Source: Xestospongia muta (Eukaryota; Porifera; Demospongiae; Haplosclerida; Petrosiidae). Taken from it: a stretch of DNA of 64,000 nucleotides. The translations under genes were made by a program, and so were the position numbers. The DNA lies in assembly GCA_963693285.1 (NCBI GenBank), contig OY848921.1, forward strand, positions 496,001-560,000, written 5' to 3'. Positions 1 through 11,807 of this stretch are shown piece after piece (the stretch's first letter is position 1; each line of letters opens with the position of its first letter). Under the pieces are notes generated by a model, which did no database searches, was not told where the DNA came from, and saw only the letters and a list, made by a program, of their open reading frames with translations.

Positions 1-1943
1 GGAGAAGGATGTAATTACCAGGGACATCCCCTTGAGTAAACCATACAAACTAGAAACACTGCTAACAAATGATGTAGAGATCAGCAAGTAAATACTATTA
101 CAATATAGTAGTAATGACAATTAGTAATATTTACATTATATAGATGGACTTCAGAGTCATTACCTCCTGATGAGCTATCTATACAAAATGGTATATTAAC
201 TACACAAGCAAATCGCTATCCACTTTGTATTGATCCACAACAGCAAGCATTGACATGGATTAGAAAGAAAGAGGAGAAAAATAACCTCAAAGTAAACCTA
301 TCCATTCTACTATCTGTCCATCCATCCATTCATCACAGGTTGCAACATTTAATGATCCTGATTTCCTCAAACAACTTGAACTAGCCATCAAATATGGTTA
401 TCCATTTTTATTTAAAGATGTCGATGAGTACATTGATCCAGTCATTGACAGTGTACTAGACAAGAATGTCAAAGGTACAATACATACAACATGGAAACTA
501 TTATTATGTATATACTAACTGTATGTGTTTTGTAGGTAGTGGAGCTCGTCAGACTATTATATTGGGAGATAAAGAAGTTGATTTTGATCCTAGTTTTAAA
601 CTCTATCTCAACACTAAGTTAGCAAATCCTAAATATACTCCAGCTGTGTTTGGAAGAACTATGATCATTAATTACACAGTGACACTGAAAGGTAGCTAAT
701 GGTTGTGTTTAAGATGTACTCTCTCATTCTCTCTCCCTCCATTCCTCTCTTTTACTCCTAGGTCTTGAGGATCAATTGTTAAGTGTGATCGTAGGACATG
801 AAAAGAAAGAACTTGAAGAAGATCGTGAACGTCTTATTCAAGAGACTTCAGACAACAAACGTTTACTAAAAGATCTTGAGGATACATTATTAAGAGAACT
901 AGCTACCTCTACTGGTAACATGTTAGATAATGCTGAGTTAGTACAGACACTTGAAGAAACAAAATCTAAAGCATCAGAGGTAATTATTTAAACAGTTCAT
1001 CTTGAATTTATCTCATTATCACTACGTGTTAGGTCTCTGAGAAGCTCAAACTTGCTGAGAAGACAGCCAAAGAGATAGAGCAGTTACGTGATGGATATCG
1101 CCCTGCAGCTCGTAGAGGAGCTGTACTATTTTTTGTCCTCTCAGAGATGGCAGCTATTAATACAATGTACCAATATTCTCTTAGTGCATATCTCAGTGTG
1201 TTCAATCATTCACTAACTCACTCACTCCCTGATACACATCTACCTAAAAGATTAAGAAATATCATTGATACTCTAACATTGAATGTTTATAACTATGCCT
1301 GCACAGGTTTGTCTGTGAATGTGTCTATCTGTTCATTTATTTATCTGACTGTCCCTTTAGGTCTGTTTGAAGTCCACAAATTACTCTTCTCATTTCAAAT
1401 GACCATCAAGATACAAGAAGTGGAGTCTTCATTGAACAGAGAAGAACTGGACTTTTTTATCAAAGGAAATATATCACTAGAAAAAGTAACCATAATACAC
1501 TTCAATATATATGGAAATACTGTTATATACACACATATGTACTGATATAATACTGTTATATACACACATATGTACTGATATAATACTGTTATATATACCC
1601 ATATATGTACTGGTACTAATACTGTTATATATACATACATATGTACTGATATAATACTGTTATATATACATATATGTACTGGTACTAATACTGTTATATA
1701 TACATACATATGTACTGATATAATACTGTTATATATACATATATGTACTGGTACTATTTTTGAAAATGCTTCTGTTTTGTAGAGTGCTCGACGTAAACCA
1801 TTTGATTGGTTACCTGATCAAGGTTGGGAGGATGTTATCAAATTGACTTCAGTTAGTGCAGACATATTTGGATCATTAGCTGATGATATTGAAAAGAATG
1901 AAAAAACTTGGAAGGAGGTTTGTAATTGATCAACATATCATTA

Positions 1944-2000
<57 letters not shown>

Positions 2001-5000
2001 GTGGTTTGATTTGGATGCTCCTGAGTCATCCCCATTTCCTGGTCGATATTCACAAGGTCTCTCCGACTTCCAACAACTCCTTCTTCTACGTTGTTTCAGA
2101 GTTGATCGTGTTTATCGTGCCATTACTAATTTTGTTACCATACGTATGGGAGAACAATATGTTACACCACCAGTAGTGAACTTAGAGAACATTCTAGAAC
2201 AATCTACTCCACTATCTCCTATTGTCTTTATACTCAGTCCAGGAGCAGACCCCGCTGGTGATCTTGGTAAATTAGCTGAAATTAAAGGGTTTGGAGGAAA
2301 CCGGTTCAAATTTCTGGCTATGGGTCAAGGCCAAGAAAAGGTTAGTCAACCAATCTACTATAATATAATATTATATTGTTTATATTATGATAGGTTGCAC
2401 TACAACTTTTGGAAACTGCCTCTCAACGTGGTCACTGGTTGATGTTGCAAAATTGTCATCTTCTTGTACGATGGCTCATTGATTTGGAGAAAGCATTAGA
2501 ACGACTCAATAAACCACACCCAGATTTTAGATTATGGTTAACCACCGCCCCCACACCTGATTTTCCCATAGGAATACTACAGAAATCTCTAAAAGTAGAC
2601 AACACATAAGACAATATAATATATTACACTATAGTATTAATGTATTATAGTAGCATATAATATACAGTACTAATATTATACTATAGTAGCATATAATATA
2701 CAGTACTAATATTATACTATAGTAGCATATAATATATAGTACTAATGTTATACTATAGTAGCATATAATATATAGTACTAACGTTATACTATAGTAGCAT
2801 ATAATATATAGTACTAATGTTATACTATAGTAGCATATAATATATAGTACTAATATATTGTTGTTGTATATTTCAATGGTATTTCTTCTTAAGGTTGTAA
2901 CTGAGCCTCCAAATGGTCTTAAACTGAACTTACGTAATACTTACTTTAAAATACCATCTCATGCTCTCAAGGAGTGTCCTCACTTTGCCTTTAAACCTCT
3001 TGTTTATACCCTGGCTTTCTTCCATGCTGTTGTACAAGAGAGAAGAAAATATGGAAAAGTGAGTGTTGTGTTTCTATGGTTACTGTTGCTATGATGATAT
3101 TAAATGTCCTTTCCCTGTAGATTGGTTGGAATGTTTCGTATGATTTTAATGAGTCAGACTTCAATGTGTGTATGGATGTCCTAAAAACTTACCTCATTAA
3201 AGCCAGTGAATTAGGAGATACCAAAATACCCTGGGGCTCTTTAAAGTACCTTATTGGAGAGGTGATCCATTCGTCCATTAATAACATGTCCATTAATACA
3301 CCCACATGTCCATTTGCATACCCATATGTCCATTAATACACCAGTATGTCCATTAATGCACCCATATGTCCATTAATACACCCATGTGTCCATTTGTACA
3401 CCCATATGTCCATTAATACACCCATATGTCCATTTGTACACCCATGTGTCCATTTGTACACCCATATGTTCATTAATATATAGGTGATGTATGGTGGTCG
3501 AGCTATAGATGACTTTGATCGTCGTGTACTTAAAACATATATGGACGAATACATGGGAGACTTTATATTTGATACCTTCCAACCATTTCACTTCTATCAT
3601 GATGATACAGTAGATTACATCATACCTCCCGATGGTACAAGGTAAGACAATGTTATACATGCATGTACACGTACATGTACATGTATGTATATATATGTAC
3701 ATGTACATGTAAATATACATGTACATATATACACACAGCTGTAAGCGTTAATATAATATGTACATACATGTACATGTTATATTAAGTACAAGTGAAGTAG
3801 TACTCACAGTGAAACAGTTACATATATGACCATATATAGTAATGTGACTAGGGCTAAAATATTGAGTCAGGTTTATTTTATTAAAGTAGTTCCTTTACTG
3901 GTTCATTATGGAGATGTGTATTGTGTTAATGTTGGCTTCTACTTACTATCATAGTTAAGGCTTTATTAGAAATAAACGGACTTATTATTGAGTGGGTGGA
4001 CTGCTATATTGATTAGTTTGTGATTGAGTGGGTGGACTGAAGGTTTAGTTAGTTGTTGAAGTGGGCAGAGCGAGCACTTGGGTGCCACCAATGGAATGAG
4101 TACTCCCTTAACTATAATTAATGTGGGCAGACATCACAAGTGTCTTGACAGCTGACTTCCCTCACCCTGACACTACCTTGACACTTAAATCAAATTATAC
4201 ACATGTACTACCAGTGACAATACCTATACATGTACTATTGTACATAAACTACAGCTGGTAATGCATGTGTAGTGACCGTAGTACATGTATCATGTACTAC
4301 CAGTGACAAATCATGTACATGCTTTTTTTAGGGACCAATATTTGGAAGCTATTGAAGTTCTTCCATTGGCTAACACACCAGAAGTATTCGGTCTTCATGC
4401 TAATGCTGAAATTAACTACTTCACTCGAACAACTAAAGATTTATGGATACAATTAGTAGAACTTCAACCTCAAACAACTGATACTGGCACAGGTATCAGT
4501 AGAGAGGAGTTTATCAGTGGTATAGCCTCTGACATACAGGTATTATATGCTAATACTCTGTACTACAGTAAAGACATTATGACATCCTATATATCATCGT
4601 TACTATTACTCTTTGTCTAGGCTAAATTGCCAGAGTTGTTTAAGCTTGATGTTATCCGTAAGAAATTTGGCGAGGTGATTACACCAACTATAGTTGTGTT
4701 ATTACAAGAGTTGGAGAGATTTAATAAACTCATTAGAAGAATGTCAAGTTCGCTAAGTAATTTACAAAAGGTACATATACTACACATTATAATTAATTTA
4801 ATTATTGTACTATAATTGTAGGCTTTAGCTGGTGAAGTGGGTATGAGTAATGAATTGGATGAATTAGCACGTTCTTTATATAACGGTCAATTACCCTCCA
4901 TTTGGCGGGCTTTGGCACCAGCTACATTGAAGACACTTGGTAACTGGATGTCTCATTTTTTAAGGAGAAATGAACAGTATAAAGTTTGGGTATGTTTAAA

Positions 5001-5420
5001 ACAAAACTAAACAATTTTATCAGTTAATATAAACTCTAGATGTATTAGTATCTATACATTGAATTAGTATTGATTAGTGTGTACTGAAGACTCTCATTGA
5101 GTTAATTCAATGTTGTCTGACACATCATCTATCTTAGGACATTCATTTAACACACACACACCTTTTATCATGCAATTAGTGCAGACAATAATGTGTTTAT
5201 GTATCTTGTTTTTAATCCATTGAGATTTCTTATTATTACTACACTAGGTCAATGAAGGAGAACCCTATGTCATGTGGTTATCAGGACTACATATCCCAGA
5301 ATCGTATCTTACTGCATTAGTTCAGGCAACATGTAGAAAGAATGGTTGGCCATTGGACAAGTCTACATTATATACAGCAGTCACTGAGGTACATTGTAAC
5401 TATTACAATACTTACTACTT

Positions 5421-5454
<34 letters not shown>

Positions 5455-5965
5455 AGCATACCAATCCAGATCAGGTTACTGAACGAGCTCCATCTGGATG
5501 CTATATTACTGGGTTGTATTTAGAGGGAGCGTGTTGGGATCTCGACAAGAAATGTCTTATAAAATCACCTCCTAAAGTTCTCATCGAAGAGTTACCTATA
5601 TTACGTATTATCCCTATTGAAGCACATCGTCTTAAACTAGTGGTATAGAATGACTCATACACATTACGACCTCTCTTATAATTACACTGATTAAAGGAGC
5701 ATCCTCATTTAGAGGCTCTTAGTAATTCAAAGAGGATTCTCCTTACAATAGTGGTTCCTTTGTAATATATATAATGTTTGTTTTCTATCTAGTTAGTTGG
5801 TCTATTTACTTTTTCTAGAACACATTTTGTACTCCTGTCTATACAACATCTGATCGTCGTAATGCTATGGGCGTTGGTCTTGTCTTTGAAGCCGATCTCA
5901 CTACAGAGGAACATATATCTCATTGGGTATTACAAGGAGTGTGTCTTCTTTTAAATACTGATTAA
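1..5965 (+). CDS. DNAH10: Axonemal dynein heavy chain 10, C-terminal part
   Basis: This is the 3' end of an inner-arm axonemal dynein heavy chain, an ATP-driven motor of ciliary axonemes. I can trace 19 exons (1-87, 144-291, 339-474, 536-691, 762-979, 1033-1306, 1361-1485, 1783-1917, 2002-2340, 2394-2594, 2894-3058, 3121-3261, 3484-3641, 4332-4539, 4621-4770, 4822-4989, 5248-5388, 5457-5642, 5819-5965) that join in frame to about 1,093 residues. They cover the AAA5/AAA6 region ([56 protein letters not shown]) and the C-terminal domain ([20 protein letters not shown], ending [12 protein letters not shown]). From memory the match to vertebrate DNAH10 is closer than to other heavy chains, for example [14 protein letters not shown] and the conserved [16 protein letters not shown]. 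The 5' part, with the stem and AAA1-4, is outside the window. The exon 18 end at 5642 was chosen for its GTATAG donor. Confidence 0.95.
1496..1755. repeat. AT-rich minisatellite in a DNAH10 intron
   Basis: About five tandem units of roughly 45 nt, each combining atactgttatatatacata and tatgtactgatataatac, fill most of the 1486-1782 intron. Units alternate between a 'gatat' and a 'ggtac' variant, suggesting a higher-order dimer. The open frames across it are repeat artefacts. Confidence 0.85.
1948..2000 (+). repeat. CT microsatellite ending at a splice acceptor
   Basis: An uninterrupted (TC)n tract of about 50 nt runs directly into the AG acceptor of DNAH10 exon 9, which starts at 2002. It therefore acts as the polypyrimidine tract of this intron. 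Confidence 0.9.
2620..2862. repeat. AT-rich minisatellite in a DNAH10 intron
   Basis: Five or so direct units of about 44 nt, with core actatagtagcatataata followed by a tagtactaa motif, occupy the 2595-2893 intron. Copies differ at only a few bases. Confidence 0.85.
3262..3480. repeat. Short-unit minisatellite in a DNAH10 intron
   Basis: Around ten units of 19-20 nt built on cccatatgtccattaatac, with a catttgtac variant, make up nearly the whole 3262-3483 intron. The tract reads open on the minus strand but is not coding. Confidence 0.85.
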
Positions 5966-6573
5966 AATGTATATCACTTAATGCAGAAACCAATCCTTAG
6001 ATCACTTGTGACACTATATCAAACAATTGTACTTTGTAAAATGTGTATGTTGTGTAAAAACTTTATATTTTATGAGATAGCTTTTAATATTACACCTGTT
6101 TCTATTGTACATCTACAGTACATTAACACATGTACATATCCATGTATATGTATATATACATGTACGTATACATATGTTAATATTATATTTCATGAGAAAG
6201 CTTTTTAATATTACACCTGTGTCTCTGTCTGTGTCCATTGTACATATACAGTACATTAACACATGTACATGTACATGTATTAGTGTACCTACTTGTTATA
6301 ATAACTAAAGTTATAGGTTATCTTTGTTAAGAGTGTTAAAGCTTATTAAACAATTCTCATGATGATAGTGATTAAATTCTCATCCAAACTATGATGAGTA
6401 CATTAACAGTCACGGCCTAACATTGGAATGAACTCACAGTTATTAATTGTACACCTGGACTACAGCCTACATTCTCAATGTTTAGGATTCAGAAGCCAAA
6501 GAAAGTATAGTAATTTTGGAATCACTACTTCCACTGTGAATTGTCATTTGCTAAACAGACTGGTGTTGTTAGG
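5966..6573. other. Intergenic region with a duplicated segment
   Basis: No convincing gene. A segment around 6045-6170 is repeated at about 6180-6290, sharing ttttaatattacacctg and acagtacattaacacatgta. The repeat is rich in alternating TGTACATG. The promoter and any upstream exon of the next gene should lie here, but I could not fix them. Confidence 0.5.
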
Positions 6574-8115
6574 ATGGAATCTGGTATCTTGAGATTTCCG
6601 TACAAGCTATTAGCTTTGAGGCTTAATAGATCACGTACCCGATACAAGTCACCATCAGAGAAAGCAGAGCTCCCTCTTAGACCAGTTTCACAAGGTAATG
6701 TTACTACCAGTGATCCACTCTATCAAGAGATTACAGACTCTCCTGTCAAGTCATTGAAAGAAGTGGACTGCAAAAAAAGTGGTCAGTACAATGATATAGT
6801 ACCTCATTCCCAATCCTAGCAATATCATGATACATTAACTCTTGTATACAGTATCATATTTATCCATGACTGTAGTATGAAACTTAAAGCTTATAAATTT
6901 GTCTACTATTATAACTATAATGGTCTTTTTATATTATTTCTCTCTTCAATAGATTCATGTACTAGTCAAAATACAAAGAAATCACCTTCCATTAACAATA
7001 CTAGAAAACCTCCTATACCTCAACCATATTCTGGCTCACTCTTTGGTCGTATTAACTCCATGGAAATTGCAGATGACTTTCTTACAGTAGATCCAAAGCC
7101 TATGAAATCATCAAGCTTCTCTGAAGAGAGAAGTCTCGAAGTATCCCAAGTAACCGGTAGGCCAAAATCTACTTCGCTTGATAGCTCTCCCCCTACACTT
7201 AAAACTCTCGCTGCTGTTGTGAGTGACAGGAGAAGAAATGACCAAAAAAAGATTAACCAGGAACATTTCCAGCCAACAAAAAAGATTAACCAGGAACATT
7301 TCCAGCCAACCCCTTTATCAATTAAAAAACACAATACCATTGATGGTCATGAGGATACAGTCAAGCATGATATAAGCAGCTGTGATAGTGCTACTGTTAG
7401 TTGTAGTGAAGCTGAAGTAGTAGTCACTCCAGAAATGGAGAAGCAAAAGTCTGGGCCAAAAGATGAGGACAAAGAGAGTGATGTCTATGTTGTCATGGCA
7501 GCCACTAAATCTGTGAAAGAGTCTATATCAACTCCCCTACTCTCAGAGGATAATATGTATGTCACTATGTCTCCACTTCCACCAAGACAACAATATCTTA
7601 AAGTTGAAGATCATACATATTATAATTTTCATGAATATAGCAATGCTAGCCTCCCTAATTTTAAAACAATAGAACTACTTGAAGAAGATGAAGAACATGA
7701 CGATACAAGATCTTCTTTTGGAGTAACTAAAGCATTTCTTTCTCAGGACAATTATGACAACACTTGTGTATATGAACCTGTGGATTATTCACGTCCTATA
7801 CCACCACCTCGTAGAAAAAAATTATTAAAATTACAAGAAGCTTCTCCTCTTTCTTCTCCTGGTTCTAGTCCGATCTTACGATATCATAAAATGTCTCAGA
7901 GTAAATCCAGTACTCTCTCTCCTCCACCTTCATCCTCTACAAAGAATCCTTCAGACTATTCACCATTTTTAATTCTTCGAAAACATAGAACAGTTTCGAC
8001 GCCAGACGGGATAAAAGGAGAAAGACGCAAAAGACCAGAAGGTATTGTTTTCTCCGATGCAGTTGCCGATGGTCTCTTGTTAAAGAACACCACGGCACTT
8101 CAAGAATCAAGATAA
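6574..8115 (+). CDS. Unrecognised docking-like protein with YxxM motifs
   Basis: I do not recognise this protein. Two exons (6574-6781 and 6953-8115) join in frame to about 456 residues, starting at MESGILRFPYK. The frame continues upstream of that ATG, so a further 5' exon is possible. The product is low-complexity and rich in Ser, Pro and Lys. It contains two YxxM motifs (YVVM, YVTM), other isolated tyrosines in acidic or Val/Pro contexts (CVYEP, HTYYNFHEY), and a basic proline cluster RPIPPPRRKK. In known adaptors YxxM binds the SH2 domains of PI3-kinase p85 when phosphorylated, and such proline clusters bind SH3 domains. A scaffold role is therefore an inference. A direct duplication KKINQEHFQPT x2 lies at 7246-7310. 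No folded domain is evident. Confidence 0.6.
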
Positions 8116-8992
8116 GTTTTCCATATTTTTGTATTGTGTATTTTAAATTTTGTTATGTTTGTTTTCATAATTATGCACTAACTGATACCATAGCTGGTAC
8201 TATGCCAGTATATTATACAATTATCACTTGTCTATTATGTTCCACTATGGGGAATTTTTATTATATATTCCAACTTACCCCACTGCACATGACATCATGA
8301 TCAGCCCTGTTGTTATAACAGTACGTTTTTTTAAATTCACTGCAATCACACGTTTCCTTATTATATCACATGTATATATTTGTTATTATTTAAATATAAT
8401 TGCTGTGGATTATTGTCTACTTACTATGACCAAGTTACATATCTTAATGAGTCTATTACACTGGTGGTTGCCAACTATTACAACATTAATGACACAAACT
8501 TGTGTTAAACTTTACTGGCAAGAAATCAAAAGTGTTGATATTGTAATATAAAACATCTGTTCCTAAGAGCATTGCATCACATTACATAACATGTACTGCT
8601 GTTCACAACTGACTGAATATAATACTATTACTGGAGGTATGTATGATCTGTTAGTTTCTCTAGTCAATGGAATGTTTAATATTTATGATCTCACATGATC
8701 TCACTCACATTACATTTAGGGAGGAAATATTTCTATAAATTACTAAGAGTATTACACCTTCTGACTGGATATTGACAGAACACATGACCTTGTCATTATG
8801 TAACAGTGGTTTCCTCTTATTAATGACCCAGAACTGGTGTATCCCTTAATATGTTAACATGTAGCCTTAGAGTATAACGTACCAACAAGTAAGAAGTGAT
8901 GGGCTTATTTAATACACGCTGACTCCAGTATGATAAGATAATATAATTCTAAAAAAACATAATGATAAAATGATATTAACAATATCTACTTG
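8116..8992. other. Convergent intergenic region
   Basis: AT-rich sequence between the unknown docking-like gene and RFESD, which run towards each other. A 107-codon open frame at 8228-8551 lacks recognisable features, and I treat it as 3' UTR or spacer. Confidence 0.5.
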
Positions 8993-9652
8993 TTATAATT
9001 TCTTCAAATGTGTTCTTGATGAATGAATGGGTACTTTAACAGCATCTCTCTTTACTAATATTGGCTCAGCCAAAGCATTTTCCATAAATACTTTATACTC
9101 TTCAGAATAATATCGATCCGAGTCTAATGTGGTACTCAAGTCTGATATTTTAACTAAAACTTTATCACCCTCGACTTTAACATGGTGAATTCTTTGTTTT
9201 ACACCTTTTGTACAGTTGTGTGTTATTCGTCGTGGATTTTTAGGATCAATAGCTGTATAGAGACTCTCCCCTGTATCAAGAGTGATTGTATGTTTGTGCC
9301 AGGGACAAACAACACAAAGACGACCATGTGAATCCTACAATAGAAATTTAACATACTTGGTGTAGAATTTGATAAAGCACTCACTTCTATGTCCCCTAAT
9401 GAAAGTGGACCACCTGCGTCTAAAATTAAAAGAGAGATTATAGAACTACTCATCTTTAATGTACTGTACATCAGAATTTTGTAATCTCAATATTTACTCA
9501 CGATAACAAAAATGGTCTAGTGCGTGTACTTTATCATTCACATAAAACAGTGCTATCACTCGATCTTGTACTGTTACTCTCATTTGCCTGGAAGACTTTA
9601 ATTCACTCAAATTGGCTGCAGGATAGTAATCACCTCCTCTATCACTAGCCAT
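8993..9652 (-). CDS. RFESD: Rieske Fe-S domain protein (RFESD-like)
   Basis: A small soluble Rieske-type [2Fe-2S] protein of 175 residues from three exons (9502-9652, 9385-9419, 8993-9334). The first cluster motif, CYH, is split by intron 1 (TGT TAT C|AC). The second is CVVCPWHKHTI, giving the canonical C-x-H ... C-x-x-H ligand set, with AGGPLSLGDIED between them. Length and the later KGVKQRIHHVKV segment match animal RFESD (about 157 residues in human). The physiological electron partner of this family is not known to me. The gene is head-to-head with the TMEM97-like gene 566 nt away. The start is the first ATG, followed by ASDRGGDYYPA. Confidence 0.92.
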
Positions 9653-10218
9653 TGTTGAGGGGTGTGGTCAAATGTGTATATGGAGATTACGGACATTTTA
9701 TTCCATCGTATTTTCTATACAAATTTTAGAATGTTTCCGTACTCGTCCGTATATTAAACACGTGTTTAATTTTAACTCTTACAGTCTAATCTTGATCTTA
9801 TTTGATCACAGACTATTAGAGACTGGCTGTTCTCGAGTTCTCTGAACAAGAGACAGTTTGCTGGTAGTCAGTGAGATGATGATAAATTAAGTCTCGAGTC
9901 TTAGGACAATGAGAGATTAACTTGGGGAATGATGAAACACAGTAGACTATTGAGCCTACTATCACCATGGTAACATAGTAGCTATGGTAACATGGAGAAG
10001 TAACATGATGATAGTACTCGGTTTGTGTTCTGACTCCAAGTAGGTAATTTTTTATTGATGTAATAACTACATACAATATCTTTAAATGTTATTTTATCAG
10101 TTATTTAAAAACACCATTTTTTATGTCATACCACTCCTTTCCACATATACCATTAGTTTACATAGTGTCTCTACTAACACTATCATATCATATCTCATTA
10201 CTCCCAATACTCAAGAAA
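9653..10218. promoter_or_regulatory. Shared upstream region of RFESD and TMEM97-like
   Basis: This 566-nt divergent spacer should hold both promoters. I see two CTATGGTAAC / CCATGGTAAC motifs at 9964-9993, which resemble half X-boxes but do not give the full palindrome. No TATA box is evident. Confidence 0.4.
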
Positions 10219-10979
10219 ATGGCTACTGTTAACATACTTAGAAGACCGCTAGATTTAATAATTGTTCTTATCTTCATCAATTTTTTGATTATAGCCATTA
10301 CAATTGGTAAGATTGCTAATAGTATCTTGCTCCATATATCTTTCTGTTCATATTTAGACTATACACAGACTGTATATGGCTCAGTGTTAGCTCAAGAGGA
10401 CATTGATTATGGCATATGGCCTCCAGTGGCTGTATTAAAGGTGTATGCATGGTGGTGTGAAACATATGACCCGTTACTAGCTCATAATCCATCATGGTAT
10501 GAAGAACAGTTTAGTGTTACCACTCCTTTGTTCTATTTAAGAGAAGTGGTAATGAGACTAGAACAGGAGAGATACACTGCTATCTTTTTTGTCTAGGTAT
10601 GCAGCTATGGGTGCTTTCAGTCCATTTTTGTATTGTCCATTTTATATGTTTGCAATTTATGCTTTTATCAAAGGAAAAGAGTGGATCAGAATACCAGGTC
10701 TGTGTGTTTGAAATATTCAAACTCAGTCCCTACATTTATGTTACAGCTTTATTATGGGGGTGGGGTCTTCTCCTTTGTATGTTCATGGTGGTACACGAAC
10801 AACTGTATGGACCCTATCCTACTAAAAATGTGATGATATTTGCTGTAGCCTATGGGCCATACATTATAATGCCCCTAGTCGTTATGGTCCGTGTTGCTAG
10901 GACGCCACTGTTTGAACAAACTCAACCAACAAGAGGAGATGGAGGTTCGGGTCAAAAGAAAAGGAACAAAAAAGATTGA
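10219..10979 (+). CDS. TMEM97: EXPERA-domain membrane protein, TMEM97/sigma-2-like
   Basis: A four-helix ER/lysosomal membrane protein of the EXPERA fold. Animal TMEM97 (sigma-2 receptor) binds sterols and modulates NPC1. Four exons (10219-10306, 10358-10508, 10597-10697, 10747-10979) give 190 residues. TM1 is LIIVLIFINFLIIAIT. The conserved Asp appears in IDYTQ and the second acidic motif in YDPLL, then WY, CPFYMFAIYAFIKG.EWIRIPAL, and APY-like AYGPYIIMPLVVM. Human TMEM97 shows D29, KDPLL, PIATYAFLKG and WIRTPA at the same places (from memory). The tail is lysine-rich (KKRNKKD), comparable with the basic ER-type tail of TMEM97. The exon 2 donor (CA|GTTTAG at 10508) is weak but is the only one that keeps frame and family alignment. 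Confidence 0.85.
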
Positions 10980-11062
10980 GTTAGATAAATATAAAATGAT
11001 ATTTTTTTGAATAATGACCAATGATTAAATGTTTAGTGAGTTTTTATGATGATAAGCTAAAG

Positions 11063-11574
11063 TTAGTCCTTGAAAACAGGTATGTCTGGTTTGATAATTC
11101 TGAGACTATATGCAGCAGATCTCTGATTTAAAACAGTCATTTAAAGTATTATAAAGATTTAATGTCTACCTTGTCTCCTCGTTGTGTCTCCATTCCAAGT
11201 TCTTTAGCTATCTTCTCTATACATTGGAGCTCCTCATCACTTGTTCCCAGAGGCAACACTAGTTCTCTCATTTCAAAGTTATCCTGAAATGCCCTGAGAA
11301 AGAGAAATAAACATATTATAATTACATGTTGTATGCAAAATTATTATACTGACATACATTAGCTTCTCTTTAAACTGTGTTGCATGAAGGCTTTCAGAAA
11401 TAACGGATGTTCGGGTTTTAGAAGAATCTATAAACAAATTAAATAGTTTCTAAATTAATTGATGTTGTATACCTGTAGAGTTCTGGAACATACGAGAATA
11501 AATACCTCTTTCAATAACTTCAAACTGTTTAATTTTCCTAGACAAAAGCAATGTCACATTACTGATATTACCAT
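11063..11574 (-). CDS. Small uncharacterised protein
   Basis: I do not recognise it. Downstream exons 11473-11524, 11358-11427, 11170-11293 and 11063-11122 join in frame. They include FEVIERGIYSRMFQN, ESLHATQFKEKLMAFQDNFE, MRELVLPLGTSDEELQCIEK and a C-terminus PDIPVFKD. The start is uncertain. One consistent model places ATG at 11572-11574 directly followed by a GTAATA donor and a 47-nt intron, for 102 residues in total. The middle looks helical and charged, with no signal peptide or membrane segment. It is divergent from the PLD-like gene, with 233 nt between starts. Confidence 0.65.
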
Positions 11575-11683
11575 TATTACAATGAGATTATTGTTATACA
11601 AGGCAATGTCTATTCACACAACATTAATGGCTAAGAAACGAGACTAGCACGGGCTGTACAGGTGGTGCATGCTGTTGGGTTCC

Positions 11684-11693
11684 TATATAAAAG
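11684..11693 (+). promoter_or_regulatory. TATA box of the PLD-like gene
   Basis: TATATAAAAG lies 115 nt upstream of the PLD-like ATG, followed by a plausible initiator region. It is one of the few clear TATA boxes in the window. Confidence 0.65.
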
Positions 11694-11807
11694 GGAGGAG
11701 GGGCTCGTTATTGCATTGTCCCGCCATAATATATATAGTGCAGCCTGACAGAGAACTCCAGAGCAGTGTGAACTTGTCAACTTATCTAGCTACAGCTAAG
11801 AAGCAAA

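Noticed and set aside
3373..3726. Minus-strand frames over the DNAH10 intron
   Set aside because: They arise from the 19-20 nt minisatellite and from antisense of a DNAH10 exon.
8228..8551. 107-codon plus-strand frame
   Set aside because: AT-rich hydrophobic translation with no domain, splice context or homology that I recognise. It lies in a convergent spacer.
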